DNA of 64,000 nucleotides from the NCBI GenBank assembly GCA_903828595.1, contig CAIKMS010000008.1, positions 1-64,000 on the forward strand. Reading direction: 5' to 3'. A program made the position numbers and the translations under genes. Origin of the DNA: an uncultured Pseudomonadota bacterium (GTDB taxonomy: Bacteria > Pseudomonadota > Gammaproteobacteria > Steroidobacterales > Steroidobacteraceae). Shown here one piece after another: positions 16,399 through 24,925 of this stretch (its first letter is position 1; the number at the start of each line of letters is the position of its first letter). The notes beneath the pieces were generated by a model. It saw nothing but the letters and a program-made list of their open reading frames with translations, was not told the origin of the DNA and made no database searches.

Positions 16399-17181
16399 TT
16401 AGTGTTCGGCTTTAAGTAGATCGCTTCTCGCGTCTCGTACGAAATCGGCACCCAGATAATCCAAGGTCATCGGCAGATTGACCAGCATCCGGTGGCATAA
16501 CTGGATTGACATTTGTGCAGCAACGATCGTGAAGTCGATCAAATGCCCGCCGCGCGAGCGATCGTCCGTGATGAAGTGGAAGTGGTAGCCGGGTACGTTG
16601 ATCGACGGCATGAACGCCGGCGTATAAAACCCGATTAAGCTGCCCCTGACATCGCCGAGATTCACCACCTTTTCCAAAGCCGTCGCCTCAACCAGCGGCG
16701 TGTGGTTTGCGCTCAAAGGCACCGAGCGCGTGCGCATTTGCTGAAAATGACCATCGATACGTATGGCAAAGAGCATGTTCTTTGAGGGAAGTGACTTATC
16801 CAGAAACGCCTGCAGGGCAGACTTATCTTGCTGCAGGCCTATGGGTTCCTGACTATAGGGCGCAAAGTCGGTCACCGTGGCGAACGGTGTGCACACCTCG
16901 CCGGCGGGGATATGAGCGACGCCATCGACATCCAGCCTAAAGGTTTGTCCGTCGAGCCGAATTAATTCGCCGTCCAGATCGTTGAAGGTGCCAATGCCAA
17001 AGTCGCCGTGCGTACTGAGTTCTTCCAGCGTCATGGGCACTTCGTATAAGCCCTCGATGATCCCGTTAATCGGACTGACCATGAAAACGGTTCCGTGAGA
17101 TGGGCTGCGTGGTTTCATGCTCTTTCTTAACCCTATAAGTCTGCTTAACAACGATTTCCTATCATAGGGCATCAACCCCAA
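16399..17181 (-). CDS. budA: Alpha-acetolactate decarboxylase
   Basis: The enzyme converts 2-acetolactate to acetoin and CO2. The zinc ligands are present in PGYHFHFITDDRSRGGHLID, with three His arranged as in BudA/AlsD, and the family motifs THGDFGIGTFNDLDGELI and EVCTPFATVTDF are intact. The full frame gives 260 residues; an internal ATG at 17118 (MKPRSPSH), preceded by AAGAAAGAG, gives 239 and may be the real start. No acetolactate synthase or acetoin dehydrogenase gene is next to it, so it may draw on acetolactate from branched-chain amino acid synthesis. Confidence 0.9.
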   Translation of the reverse strand: MGLMPYDRKSLLSRLIGLRKSMKPRSPSHGTVFMVSPINGIIEGLYEVPMTLEELSTHGDFGIGTFNDLDGELIRLDGQTFRLDVDGVAHIPAGEVCTPFATVTDFAPYSQEPIGLQQDKSALQAFLDKSLPSKNMLFAIRIDGHFQQMRTRSVPLSANHTPLVEATALEKVVNLGDVRGSLIGFYTPAFMPSINVPGYHFHFITDDRSRGGHLIDFTIVAAQMSIQLCHRMLVNLPMTLDYLGADFVRDARSDLLKAEH

Positions 17182-17351
17182 CCCACACAGATCTTAAGCA
17201 GGATAAGGCGCGCCAGGCAGGAGTCGGCCGGCAAGGGCGGCAGGCTAAGGTGAGGTGGGCACGGCCCACGGTTTGTTTAGGGCTCAACGTGGGATTGACC
17301 TGGGCACTTAAGCTTAAGCGTGCGCAAGGTATGTGCTTAGCGCCCTGTGGC

Positions 17352-17388
17352 AAAAAAAAACGCCTGTCTACCCACCGGTGGACAGGCG
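17352..17388 (-). terminator. Intrinsic terminator of the TonB receptor gene
   Basis: On the minus strand CGCCTGTC and GACAGGCG form an 8-bp stem (17361-17368 with 17381-17388) followed by nine T residues (17352-17360 read in reverse). It stands downstream of the stop at 17453, the right place for the receptor transcript. Confidence 0.8.
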
Positions 17389-17409
17389 CCTAGATAGCAA
17401 CCTTTAAGT

Positions 17410-17442
17410 CTGCCAGCCACGCGCCTTGCGCGTGGCTGGCAG
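17410..17442. repeat. 14-bp-stem hairpin after the TonB receptor stop codon
   Basis: CTGCCAGCCACGCG pairs perfectly with CGCGTGGCTGGCAG around a 5-base loop. It lies 10 bases beyond the receptor stop and upstream of the intrinsic terminator. A role in mRNA 3' protection or as a second terminator is likely. Confidence 0.65.
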
Positions 17443-17452
17443 GTGTTGGGTC

Positions 17453-20146
17453 TTAGAAGCTCAAGTTGACGCCCGCTAAGTACGTCGCCTTGTAGAACTC
17501 ACGCTGAATCACCAAACCGCCGGTCTGGCCGTAGGTGAATTCAAGCGGTGTGTTCAGCAGGTTTTTCACATTAACGTACGCCGTAACGGTGTCATTGATG
17601 TGGTACTGACCACCGAAGTCCATCGACAACCTGCGTGAGGAGTAGATGTTGGTCGCTGGTCCGCCGTTATAACCAAAAAGGTTCTGACCCACGTACATAG
17701 CACCTAAGGTCAGCTCCAGCTGCTTGCTCTCGTACATCAACGTCGCGTTAGCCGTGTCACGTGCGGTCGACGGCAAGGTTGACGTATAGCTGCTGGAGTT
17801 CGATACCGAACCGTCCGGCGACTTGATCGTGACTTGAGAGTTCACATACGTGTAGTTCAGCGCGACGCCAAAGCCACCGAGCGGACCCTCAACCAGATCC
17901 TTTAAACGCTGCACGTAGTTGAGCTCGAAGCCTCGTGCGTACGAGCGATCGCTGTTGGCAAACGAATTCACCGAGAACACCGTACCCGCCGGCAGACCGA
18001 AGGAAGGCGCACTGTTGAACGCACCCTTGGTCGATAGGGGAACGATGTAGTCGCGGATCTCTTTGTCAAACAGACCAAACGAGGCTACACCGGCGTGTGG
18101 CATCGACTTCTCGATCGCCACATCAAACGACAACGCCTGTGCTGGCTTTAAGTCTGGATTGCCGGTGGTGACCGACGGCCCGGTAGGATCAATCTGAGCG
18201 TTCGCGTTGATCTGATTGAAGCCTGGACGGGCGATCGAGGTTGATACCGCCGCACGCAGGATCAGGTCTTTGTCGAGCTCGTAACGAGCCTGTGCCGATG
18301 GGAACAGGTTGGTGTACGAGTGCGAAGCACTGACCGGCGTGATGTTCGATGGTGGGCGCGTGGGTGCGAACTGGTTGCCTTCGTAGGTGGCACTGGTGTG
18401 CTCCACACGCAGACCGCCAACTAAGCCCAGCGGACCGTTGTTCCAGGCGTACTGGCCGTAGGCCGCGTACACGTCTTCCTTGTCCTTCTGGTAGTAGCTC
18501 GGCTCGAAACCGTCAGCGGTTGCGTAGCGCGGGTTACCGCTAGGCGAGGACGAGTTGTAGATACCGATCACTTTGCTGGCATCTACGTTCGGGCCGTTCT
18601 GGTAACGGTTGTCGTAGAAGCTCACGTTACCGGCATCTGACGCATCGGCCAGCGACAGGTTCAGGTTGCCGATGGCGGTAGGATCGGCGCGAAACGCCGA
18701 AGCCGTCTGAGTGCGGGTACGCAGGCGCGCGCTGGCACCGATCTTTAAGCTTTCCTTGTCAGCGCCCGTCCAGTGGGTCGCCAGCACGAGGTTGATTTTT
18801 CCCGACCACTCTTTGTCGTCGTTATGGCCGGTATAGTTATAGATGCCGGTTAGCGTGTAATTGTGCGGATCGGTAGGATTGTAACCGGAGAAGCTCCAGT
18901 CACCGGGAAGCTTAGCGGTGGTGTTGTTATAGGCTAACGTTCCGCTAGCATCGGTTGACCAGGTGGCGTTGTAGTCAAAAGGCTTGTCGTAGGTGCCTTC
19001 AGCGTAACCCAACTGATAATCCAGCGTGTTGTCGCCAAACTCGTTCTTGCCACCAACGGCGGTCATCTGAACGTTCAGCGTCTCCTGCTCCCAACGGTTG
19101 GTCTTAGCCGACGTGAAGGTGTCGGTGTAACCGTTCGGATCGGTGGCGCTCTTAGCCAGCGTCAGATTGCCATCGCCGTCCACCACGGTGGGCTGAATGT
19201 CGAGGATCTGACGGTTGACGGTCTCGGTGTAGCCGGTGTTGAAGTAGCGCGCGTAGAAATGGTTCGACGCATCAGGATCGTAGCCGAGTTCGCCACCAAA
19301 GGCGCGACGGTCACGGTGGTAGCGGTAGTAGCGCTGCTGGATGTCGTCAAACGCCTTGTTCGGCACACCGGTGGTCGCGCCGTTGTCAGCGTTCCAGTAA
19401 GAAGGCTCTACGTCGTCGATGCCGCGGCGGTCCGAGTAGAACGCGCCGGAGGCCAGAATGCTAAAAGGCTGGTAGGTGTTGTCACCACCAAAGCGCGTGC
19501 CCACGGTGCCGGCCACATCGACGATCGAGGTATGACGCAGAACCTGCAGGCCCGTTCCCAGACGCAGTTCGCCGAACGGCTTACCGTTCATCGGTACGGT
19601 CTTTGGCGTGATGTCGATGGTGCCACCCAGGGCTTCAGCGTCTTGCTCAGGCAGCAGCGTCTTGGTTACCAGTACCGCGCCAACAAAGCCAATGGGAATC
19701 GAGTCAAAAGCCACCGCACGGCCGCCCGAGAAGGGCGAGGCCGGGCTTGATGGCGGCATGCGCTGCCCACCAAAGGTGGTGGCGTTGAGATCGGCATCCA
19801 GACCGCGGATGTTAATGAAGCGGCCTTCACCGGTGTCGGTTTCCAGGGAGATGCCAGGAATACGGGCTACCGCCTCACCAGCGTTTACGTCGGGCAAGCG
19901 ACGAATCACCTCAGCGGTGGTTAGGTTAACGAAGTTAGGAGCCGTGAACTCGGCCTGGCGCGCAACGCCTTCGCTGGTGCGCTGGGCTTCTACGGTGACT
20001 TCCTCTAAAGCCGTCAAAGAACGCTTGGTGCCGGCAGTGGTGGTCGTGGTGTCGGTGGCATCAGCCGCCATCAGGCGCGGTGCGGCGACGAGCAGGGACG
20101 TTGCCAGTGCCAAGTGCACGGCCAGTTTGAGTGACGAATGGGACAT
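17453..20146 (-). CDS. TonB-dependent receptor (TIGR01782-like)
   Basis: The protein of about 897 residues is an outer-membrane gated transporter. A signal peptide (SLKLAVHLALATSLLVAAPR) is followed by the plug domain (VIRRLPDVNAGEAVARIPGI, ISLETDTGEGRFINIRGLDA) and a 22-strand-type barrel ending in an aromatic residue (YKATYLAGVNLSF). The plug signature matches the large xanthomonad/caulobacter receptor class, often linked to carbohydrate uptake. A GGAG six bases before the ATG at 20146 favours that start over the ATG at 20158. The upstream region holds a 13-bp inverted repeat that may be its operator. Substrate unknown. Confidence 0.88.
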   Translation of the reverse strand: MSHSSLKLAVHLALATSLLVAAPRLMAADATDTTTTTAGTKRSLTALEEVTVEAQRTSEGVARQAEFTAPNFVNLTTAEVIRRLPDVNAGEAVARIPGISLETDTGEGRFINIRGLDADLNATTFGGQRMPPSSPASPFSGGRAVAFDSIPIGFVGAVLVTKTLLPEQDAEALGGTIDITPKTVPMNGKPFGELRLGTGLQVLRHTSIVDVAGTVGTRFGGDNTYQPFSILASGAFYSDRRGIDDVEPSYWNADNGATTGVPNKAFDDIQQRYYRYHRDRRAFGGELGYDPDASNHFYARYFNTGYTETVNRQILDIQPTVVDGDGNLTLAKSATDPNGYTDTFTSAKTNRWEQETLNVQMTAVGGKNEFGDNTLDYQLGYAEGTYDKPFDYNATWSTDASGTLAYNNTTAKLPGDWSFSGYNPTDPHNYTLTGIYNYTGHNDDKEWSGKINLVLATHWTGADKESLKIGASARLRTRTQTASAFRADPTAIGNLNLSLADASDAGNVSFYDNRYQNGPNVDASKVIGIYNSSSPSGNPRYATADGFEPSYYQKDKEDVYAAYGQYAWNNGPLGLVGGLRVEHTSATYEGNQFAPTRPPSNITPVSASHSYTNLFPSAQARYELDKDLILRAAVSTSIARPGFNQINANAQIDPTGPSVTTGNPDLKPAQALSFDVAIEKSMPHAGVASFGLFDKEIRDYIVPLSTKGAFNSAPSFGLPAGTVFSVNSFANSDRSYARGFELNYVQRLKDLVEGPLGGFGVALNYTYVNSQVTIKSPDGSVSNSSSYTSTLPSTARDTANATLMYESKQLELTLGAMYVGQNLFGYNGGPATNIYSSRRLSMDFGGQYHINDTVTAYVNVKNLLNTPLEFTYGQTGGLVIQREFYKATYLAGVNLSF

Positions 20147-20490
20147 AGAAGACTCCATGGGTTGCTGTGCGAAAACGAGTCAGAACCACCCGCTAGCGCT
20201 AGACACGCACAGCGATGTTGCAGTGCGTTACTGAAGGCCGACTATGAATAGTTTTTCTGACGCTTTAGCGACAGGAGGATGGGTTTATGGTTAATCGTAA
20301 GATTCGTTGCGAAAACCCGACAAAACTTAACAAACTCATCGCAAGTTCGCTTTTGGTGGGAAATTAGCGCCACTCATTTGTCGGGTTTTTGGCACTTTAA
20401 AGTTTAAGCGATCCGACTGCGCGGCTTGCCCATGCTCGACCGGGCAAGTCGCCATCATGGGTGCTGGCACCTAGCCGCCAGCCAGTGTTG
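20147..20490. promoter_or_regulatory. Promoter region of the TonB receptor with a 13-bp inverted repeat
   Basis: AAAACCCGACAAA at 20312-20324 and its exact complement TTTGTCGGGTTTT at 20377-20389 face each other across 52 bases, 166-243 bases upstream of the receptor start. They could be two operator half-sites for a looping repressor, or the base of a long RNA structure. Nothing else was recognised in the rest of this region. Confidence 0.5.
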
Positions 20491-20493
20491 AGC

Positions 20494-20523
20494 AAAAAAA
20501 AGCCGCGGCGCTAAGGCCGCGGC
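20494..20523 (-). terminator. Intrinsic terminator of pitA
   Basis: GCCGCGGC occurs twice as a self-complementary stem (20502-20509 and 20516-20523) around CTAAGG-type loop bases, followed on the minus strand by eight T residues. It is 36 bases beyond the pitA stop. Confidence 0.85.
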
Positions 20524-20558
20524 TGGGTTTCTTATTCCGTCTTAAGGCTGGCTGACGG

Positions 20559-22163
20559 TTAGAACATCATCCTGAAAAGCCAGAACAGCAGAGCCGACAA
20601 GGCCGCGGCACAGGGAAGTGTCAGGACCCAAGCAAGGACAATGCTGCGCACCGTGCCCCACTGCAGTCCCGAGCCGTTGGCGGCCATCGTGCCGGCAATG
20701 CCCGAGTTCAGAATGTGAGTGGTTGATACCGGCAGGCCCAATAAGTCGGCACCGCTGATAGTCGCCCACGTGACGGCTTCCGCCGCGGCGCCCTGACCGT
20801 AGGACAGGTGCGTTTTACCGATCTTCTCACCCACCGTCACCACGATACGCTTCCAGCCCACCATGGTGCCCAGGCCCAGAGCCAGCGCAATGGCTTCCTT
20901 GACCCAGTCGGGGATAAAGCGGGTGGAGGTGTTGATGGATTTGTGAAACTCCGCGATGGGTTTGAGTTCCTCAGCGCTCATCGGCACCTGCTTTTTCTTG
21001 TCGATGAGCGTCAGCGCTTCACCGACTACGTACAGGTCGTTGCGCATCTGCGTGACGTTATCGCGGCCGACACCGGCAAACGAGTCCATGCCCTTAAGGT
21101 TGCCATCAATCTCGCGGATATAGCTGGCCAATGCGGGTCCCGTGGTGGGTCCCCACTTTTTATGCCGTACGGCCTCATTGACTGCCTCGCGCGCATCAGC
21201 AGGCGGGGTGACACCGGCGAACTTGCTGTCCAAGACGGTCACAGCAGCCTGCGCGTGGTTGCGAAATTGGGCCAGCAGTTCGGGATTGGGAGCGCGGTTT
21301 AAAGCAAAAGCTGCAGGGACTAAACCCACCAGAATCAGCATGATCAGCCCCATGCCTTTCTGACCGTCGTTAGAGCCGTGCGCAAAGCTAACACCGGTGC
21401 AGGTAATCATCAGGATCACGCGAATCCACCAGGGTGGCGGCTGGTTAGCAACGGGCGTCTTGTAGAGCATCGGGTTGCGAAACACAAACTTCAAAACCAA
21501 AAGTAAGAGTGCCGAGGCCACAAAACCAATCAGTGGCGAGATCAAAAGCGCTTTGCCGGCGTCCTGAGCCTTACCCCAGTCCACACCGCTGGTAACGGTT
21601 CCGGCCTGAGCCAAAAACTGGTTAGCCAGACCCACACCGATAATCGAGCCTATCAGGGTGTGCGAGCTGGATGCGGGCAGTCCCAGCCACCAGGTTCCTG
21701 CATTCCAGATCACGGCGGCCGACAACAGCGCAAACACCATCGCGGTACCTGAGCCGTTGCCTACCTGCAGAATCAGTTCCACCGGTAACAGCGAAACGAT
21801 GCCCCAGGCTACGGCGCCGCTGGCGAACATCACACCGAGGAAGTTCCAAAAACCCGACCAAACCACCGCCAACTGAGGTTTCAGGGTTCGGGTGTAGATC
21901 ACGGTGGCCACCGCATTGGAGGTGTCGTGAAAGCCGTTTACAAACTCGAATGCCAGCGCAATGACCAGTGCGCCGATTAGCAGTACCCAATTGACGTTGG
22001 ACTGGCTGCGCGCCACGTCGCTGACCAGTTGATAGCCCACAAAGGCAGTGCCCACCAGTACCGCGAGGAAGACGATCTTCGGGAGAATGCCGCCGGCCAT
22101 GGCGTCGGTGACCGGACTTTGGTACCCATCATCCAGGGCTGCATTGCTGTTTTGTACGCTCAT
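20559..22163 (-). CDS. pitA: Inorganic phosphate transporter, Pit family
   Basis: The 534-residue PHO4-family permease carries phosphate, or metal phosphate, across the inner membrane with protons or sodium. Both family signature repeats are visible: ALAFEFVNGFHDTSNAVATV in the N-terminal half and WATISGADLLGLPVSTTHIL in the C-terminal half, with multiple membrane segments and a long cytoplasmic insert of about 110 residues in between (LNRAPNPELLAQFRNHAQAA). ppk2 lies 55 bases upstream on the same strand, so the two probably form an operon that links uptake with polyphosphate use. A terminator follows. Confidence 0.9.
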   Translation of the reverse strand: MSVQNSNAALDDGYQSPVTDAMAGGILPKIVFLAVLVGTAFVGYQLVSDVARSQSNVNWVLLIGALVIALAFEFVNGFHDTSNAVATVIYTRTLKPQLAVVWSGFWNFLGVMFASGAVAWGIVSLLPVELILQVGNGSGTAMVFALLSAAVIWNAGTWWLGLPASSSHTLIGSIIGVGLANQFLAQAGTVTSGVDWGKAQDAGKALLISPLIGFVASALLLLVLKFVFRNPMLYKTPVANQPPPWWIRVILMITCTGVSFAHGSNDGQKGMGLIMLILVGLVPAAFALNRAPNPELLAQFRNHAQAAVTVLDSKFAGVTPPADAREAVNEAVRHKKWGPTTGPALASYIREIDGNLKGMDSFAGVGRDNVTQMRNDLYVVGEALTLIDKKKQVPMSAEELKPIAEFHKSINTSTRFIPDWVKEAIALALGLGTMVGWKRIVVTVGEKIGKTHLSYGQGAAAEAVTWATISGADLLGLPVSTTHILNSGIAGTMAANGSGLQWGTVRSIVLAWVLTLPCAAALSALLFWLFRMMF

Positions 22164-22218
22164 AAAAAATCGGTCCCTTGTTTATTGGCGCGAATTGAGT
22201 GGATTCACGGCTTATTTC

Positions 22219-23121
22219 TTAAAAAATCGAAGGCACATACATTTCTTGAGGCACGGGTGCACGGTGGTATTCAGGGTTGTGCACACGCTCGGGCAATACC
22301 ACGCTCGGATGCGCGACCTCATCGTACGGGATCTGCCCCAGTAAGTGGCTGATCATATTCAGGCGGGCTCGCTTTTTATCCGTGGCCTCTACCACCCACC
22401 AGGGCGCCTCGGGGATGTGGGTTCGCTCCAGCATGGCCTCTTTGGCCTTGGTGTACTGTTCCCAGCGACGGCGCGATTCCAAATCCATGGGGCTGAGCTT
22501 CCACTGTTTCAGGGGATCCTCGATGCGCACCTGAAAGCGCAGATGCTGTACTTCATCGGTGATTGAAAACCAGTATTTTAGAAGGATGATCCCAGTGCGC
22601 ACCAGCATCTTCTCAAATTCAGGAACGGTGCGGAAAAACTCCTCCACCTCATCCTCGCTGCAAAAGCCCATGACGCGCTCAACACCGGCGCGGTTGTACC
22701 AGCTGCGGTCGAAAAGAACGATCTCACCTGCTGAGGGTAGGTGGCTAATGTAGCGCTGGAAGTACCACTGGGTGCGCTCGCGCTCGGAGGGGGCGGTTAG
22801 CGCCACGACGCGACAGACACGCGGGTTCAGGCGCTGGGTAATGCGCTTAATCGCACCGCCCTTGCCGGCTGCATCCCGCCCTTCAAACAAGACCACGACC
22901 TTGCGCTTGTAGGCGACTACCCAGTCCTGCAACTTGATGAGTTCGTGCTGCAGGCGAAACAGCTCGGAAAAATACCGGCGGCGAATGGCGTGTTCGGCGT
23001 CTGTTCCTGAAAATTGGATTAACTCGCCGATGCGATGGTCATCCATTTCCAGTTCCAGCTCCTCGTCTAGCGAGTCAGCCGCTTCATCGGCAAGAGCATC
23101 GTGATTGCTACCGCTCATCAA
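22219..23121 (-). CDS. ppk2: Polyphosphate kinase 2
   Basis: PPK2 transfers phosphate between polyphosphate and nucleotides. The 300-residue protein has the P-loop VVVLFEGRDAAGKGGAIKRI at about 75-94, the lid and Walker B regions (LTAPSERERTQWYFQRYI; EIVLFDRSWYNRAGVERVMG) and a complete C-terminus. The single-domain length and sequence fit class I, which mainly makes nucleoside triphosphates from diphosphates. An acidic N-terminal extension (DEAADSLDEELELEMDD) precedes the fold. It is the first gene of a probable ppk2-pitA operon. Confidence 0.92.
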   Translation of the reverse strand: MMSGSNHDALADEAADSLDEELELEMDDHRIGELIQFSGTDAEHAIRRRYFSELFRLQHELIKLQDWVVAYKRKVVVLFEGRDAAGKGGAIKRITQRLNPRVCRVVALTAPSERERTQWYFQRYISHLPSAGEIVLFDRSWYNRAGVERVMGFCSEDEVEEFFRTVPEFEKMLVRTGIILLKYWFSITDEVQHLRFQVRIEDPLKQWKLSPMDLESRRRWEQYTKAKEAMLERTHIPEAPWWVVEATDKKRARLNMISHLLGQIPYDEVAHPSVVLPERVHNPEYHRAPVPQEMYVPSIF

Positions 23122-23481
23122 ACGCTTTCCCGCAGGTTAACACTCGGCTTTAGCATTCCCAGATCCCAGGCAGACAGCAGGGCAGGCCGTCGCATTATGG
23201 GTGGCCGAGCGTGACATATTTATTAAATGTCAGATGAGGGCAGCCACGGGTGTGACTGCCGTTGGGCCACCCCGCCTAGATCTAAAGGCGCAGGCTTTAA
23301 GTCAAGTAGTTTGCCGCACGGATGTGCCTTAGCTGAGCTCATTTTTTATCTGCCTTTGCGCGCCACTTAGTTGAACCGCACGTTGGCGATAGGAGGCTAA
23401 TCGCCTATAGCCTCCCGGTCGGACGCGGTGGAGCGCGATAGGGCGGTACTGCCGCCAGAGCACACGCAGGACCGTGGCGAC
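23122..23481. promoter_or_regulatory. Region upstream of ppk2 with an AT-rich dyad
   Basis: The 360-base gap holds TGACAT (23212-23217) and ATGTCA (23227-23232) as inverted arms around an AT core TATTTATTA. It lies about 90 bases before ppk2 and may contain its promoter or an operator. The arms resemble half of a Pho box, but the spacing is wrong for PhoB. The rest shows no gene. Confidence 0.4.
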
Positions 23482-24624
23482 CTATCGAGGCCTGGCGGAT
23501 TTGATCTCGCCGTTTTGCACGCGCACGCACTGTATCGTGATGCCTAAGTCTTCCTCATAACGCGCAATTAGTCTGGCTTCGATTTCTGTTACCAGTGAGA
23601 TCGCCGTGCCGTGAGCGCCGGCACGTGCGGTGCGGCCCACCCGATGTAAATACGCTTTACTCAGCGTAGGCACGTCAAGATTAAACACGTGCGTGATGCC
23701 GGGCAAATCCAGTCCGCGTGCCGCGAGATCTGAGGCGATCATGATGCGCGTGGCCCCGCTGCGAATGCCGTCCATGGCCTTCTTGCGCTCTATCTTGGAG
23801 AGTTCCGAGTTGAGATCGGCGACCGGCAGTCGATGGTGGTTGAGCTTGGAGGCGACTTCTTCGGCGACCCCGTTGCGATGGACAAAGACGATGCAGCGAG
23901 GTACGTCCAAGGCGTGCAGCAACTTACGCAAGATATCGGGCTTGTCCCGATTCTCGCAGATCAGATACCAGTGCTCGATGTTGGGATTTACAGCGGCCGC
24001 ATCGGCTCGCAGCATCACAGCCTGCGGCGCTAGCGTTTCTAAAACGCGACGGGTTTGCTGTTCGATGGTGGCGGAGGCAAAAATCAGTTGGGGTTTAGAG
24101 GGCACACCCGCGATCAAGGTCTGAACCCAGCTCAGGCTTTCATCGCTGAGCAGTCGATCGGCCTCATCAAGGACAATGGCCCGCACGTGCTTGGTTTTTA
24201 GTTTGCCACGCTCCATGAGTTCCACCATGCGTCCGGGTGAACCCACTACGATGTGCGGTTGCGTTTTCAGCTTGTCTATTTGTCGGGTCGCCGCCGTGCC
24301 GCCAATCAGTAGGACGGTGCGGATGGCCCAAGCGGCATTTTGCGCTAACTCACAACATTGACGATGAATCTGAATCGCCAACTCGTGCGTAGGTGCCACG
24401 ATGATGACCTGAGTCGCGGCTTTCGTTACGTCAATGCCGGCGAACAGCGGTAACAGATAGGCCAGCGTTTTTCCTGTGCCGGTTTCTGCGCGTAGGTAGG
24501 CGTCCTTGCCAGCGGCCAGTGGTGCAATGGCCGCTATTTGGATAGGACTGGGTTCGACGATGTGTTGCTTTTCAAGCGCGGTGATGAGGGCCGGTACCAC
24601 CGACAAGTCGGTAAAATTCGTCAT
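23482..24624 (-). CDS. DEAD-box ATP-dependent RNA helicase
   Basis: The 380-residue protein has all core helicase motifs: the Q motif (EPSPIQIAAIAPL), motif I AETGTGKT, Ia PTHELAIQ, Ib SPGRM, II DEAD, III SAT, IV region IVFVHRNG, V ASDLAARGLDLPG and VI HRVGRTARAG. It ends soon after the second RecA domain and lacks the long basic or RNA-binding tail of RhlE, DbpA and SrmB. It should unwind RNA duplexes in the cytoplasm, perhaps in ribosome assembly or decay. The ATG at 24624 gives the standard MTNFTDLSV start. Confidence 0.9.
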   Translation of the reverse strand: MTNFTDLSVVPALITALEKQHIVEPSPIQIAAIAPLAAGKDAYLRAETGTGKTLAYLLPLFAGIDVTKAATQVIIVAPTHELAIQIHRQCCELAQNAAWAIRTVLLIGGTAATRQIDKLKTQPHIVVGSPGRMVELMERGKLKTKHVRAIVLDEADRLLSDESLSWVQTLIAGVPSKPQLIFASATIEQQTRRVLETLAPQAVMLRADAAAVNPNIEHWYLICENRDKPDILRKLLHALDVPRCIVFVHRNGVAEEVASKLNHHRLPVADLNSELSKIERKKAMDGIRSGATRIMIASDLAARGLDLPGITHVFNLDVPTLSKAYLHRVGRTARAGAHGTAISLVTEIEARLIARYEEDLGITIQCVRVQNGEIKSARPR

Positions 24625-24925
24625 TGCGCACTCGTTAGGCTTAAGCTCATCGGATAGCGTCCCGCGACGGGATTAAAATACACGCTGCATTTTAGCAGCT
24701 TTGCACCGTTAAGCCGCACGGGATTTCATCAGTGGCCTTAACGGCCAATGCGGTTACCTGAGCCAGTGACAAGTAACATCAAAAGCACAACCGAACGGCT
24801 TTGATACCGTTATCCTAACTTACCCTATAAATACCGGCTGCCCGGTAAGCGGTCAGTGGCTTATTGCGTGGTGGTGTTTTCTTACCTGTCCGGTTGTCTT
24901 TTATTGAGCCGGCGATGAGGGTTTA
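24625..24925. other. Divergent intergenic region
   Basis: This 301-base gap separates the divergent DEAD-box gene and the second TonB receptor. It must contain both promoters. No clear box, hairpin or coding frame stood out. Confidence 0.4.

Noticed and set aside
17361..17388. Another GTCTACC repeat copy near the TonB receptor
   Set aside because: GTCTACC followed by CACCGGTGG occurs here, but it is part of an intrinsic terminator stem and lacks the 24/11 iteron spacing.
20325..20376. A cobalamin-type riboswitch before the TonB receptor
   Set aside because: GGTGGGAA and GCCAC-like bits occur, but they lie on the opposite strand to the receptor and the B12-box core is absent.
23212..23232. 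A Pho box before ppk2
   Set aside because: The TGACA-like halves are inverted and too far apart; PhoB sites are direct 11-base repeats.
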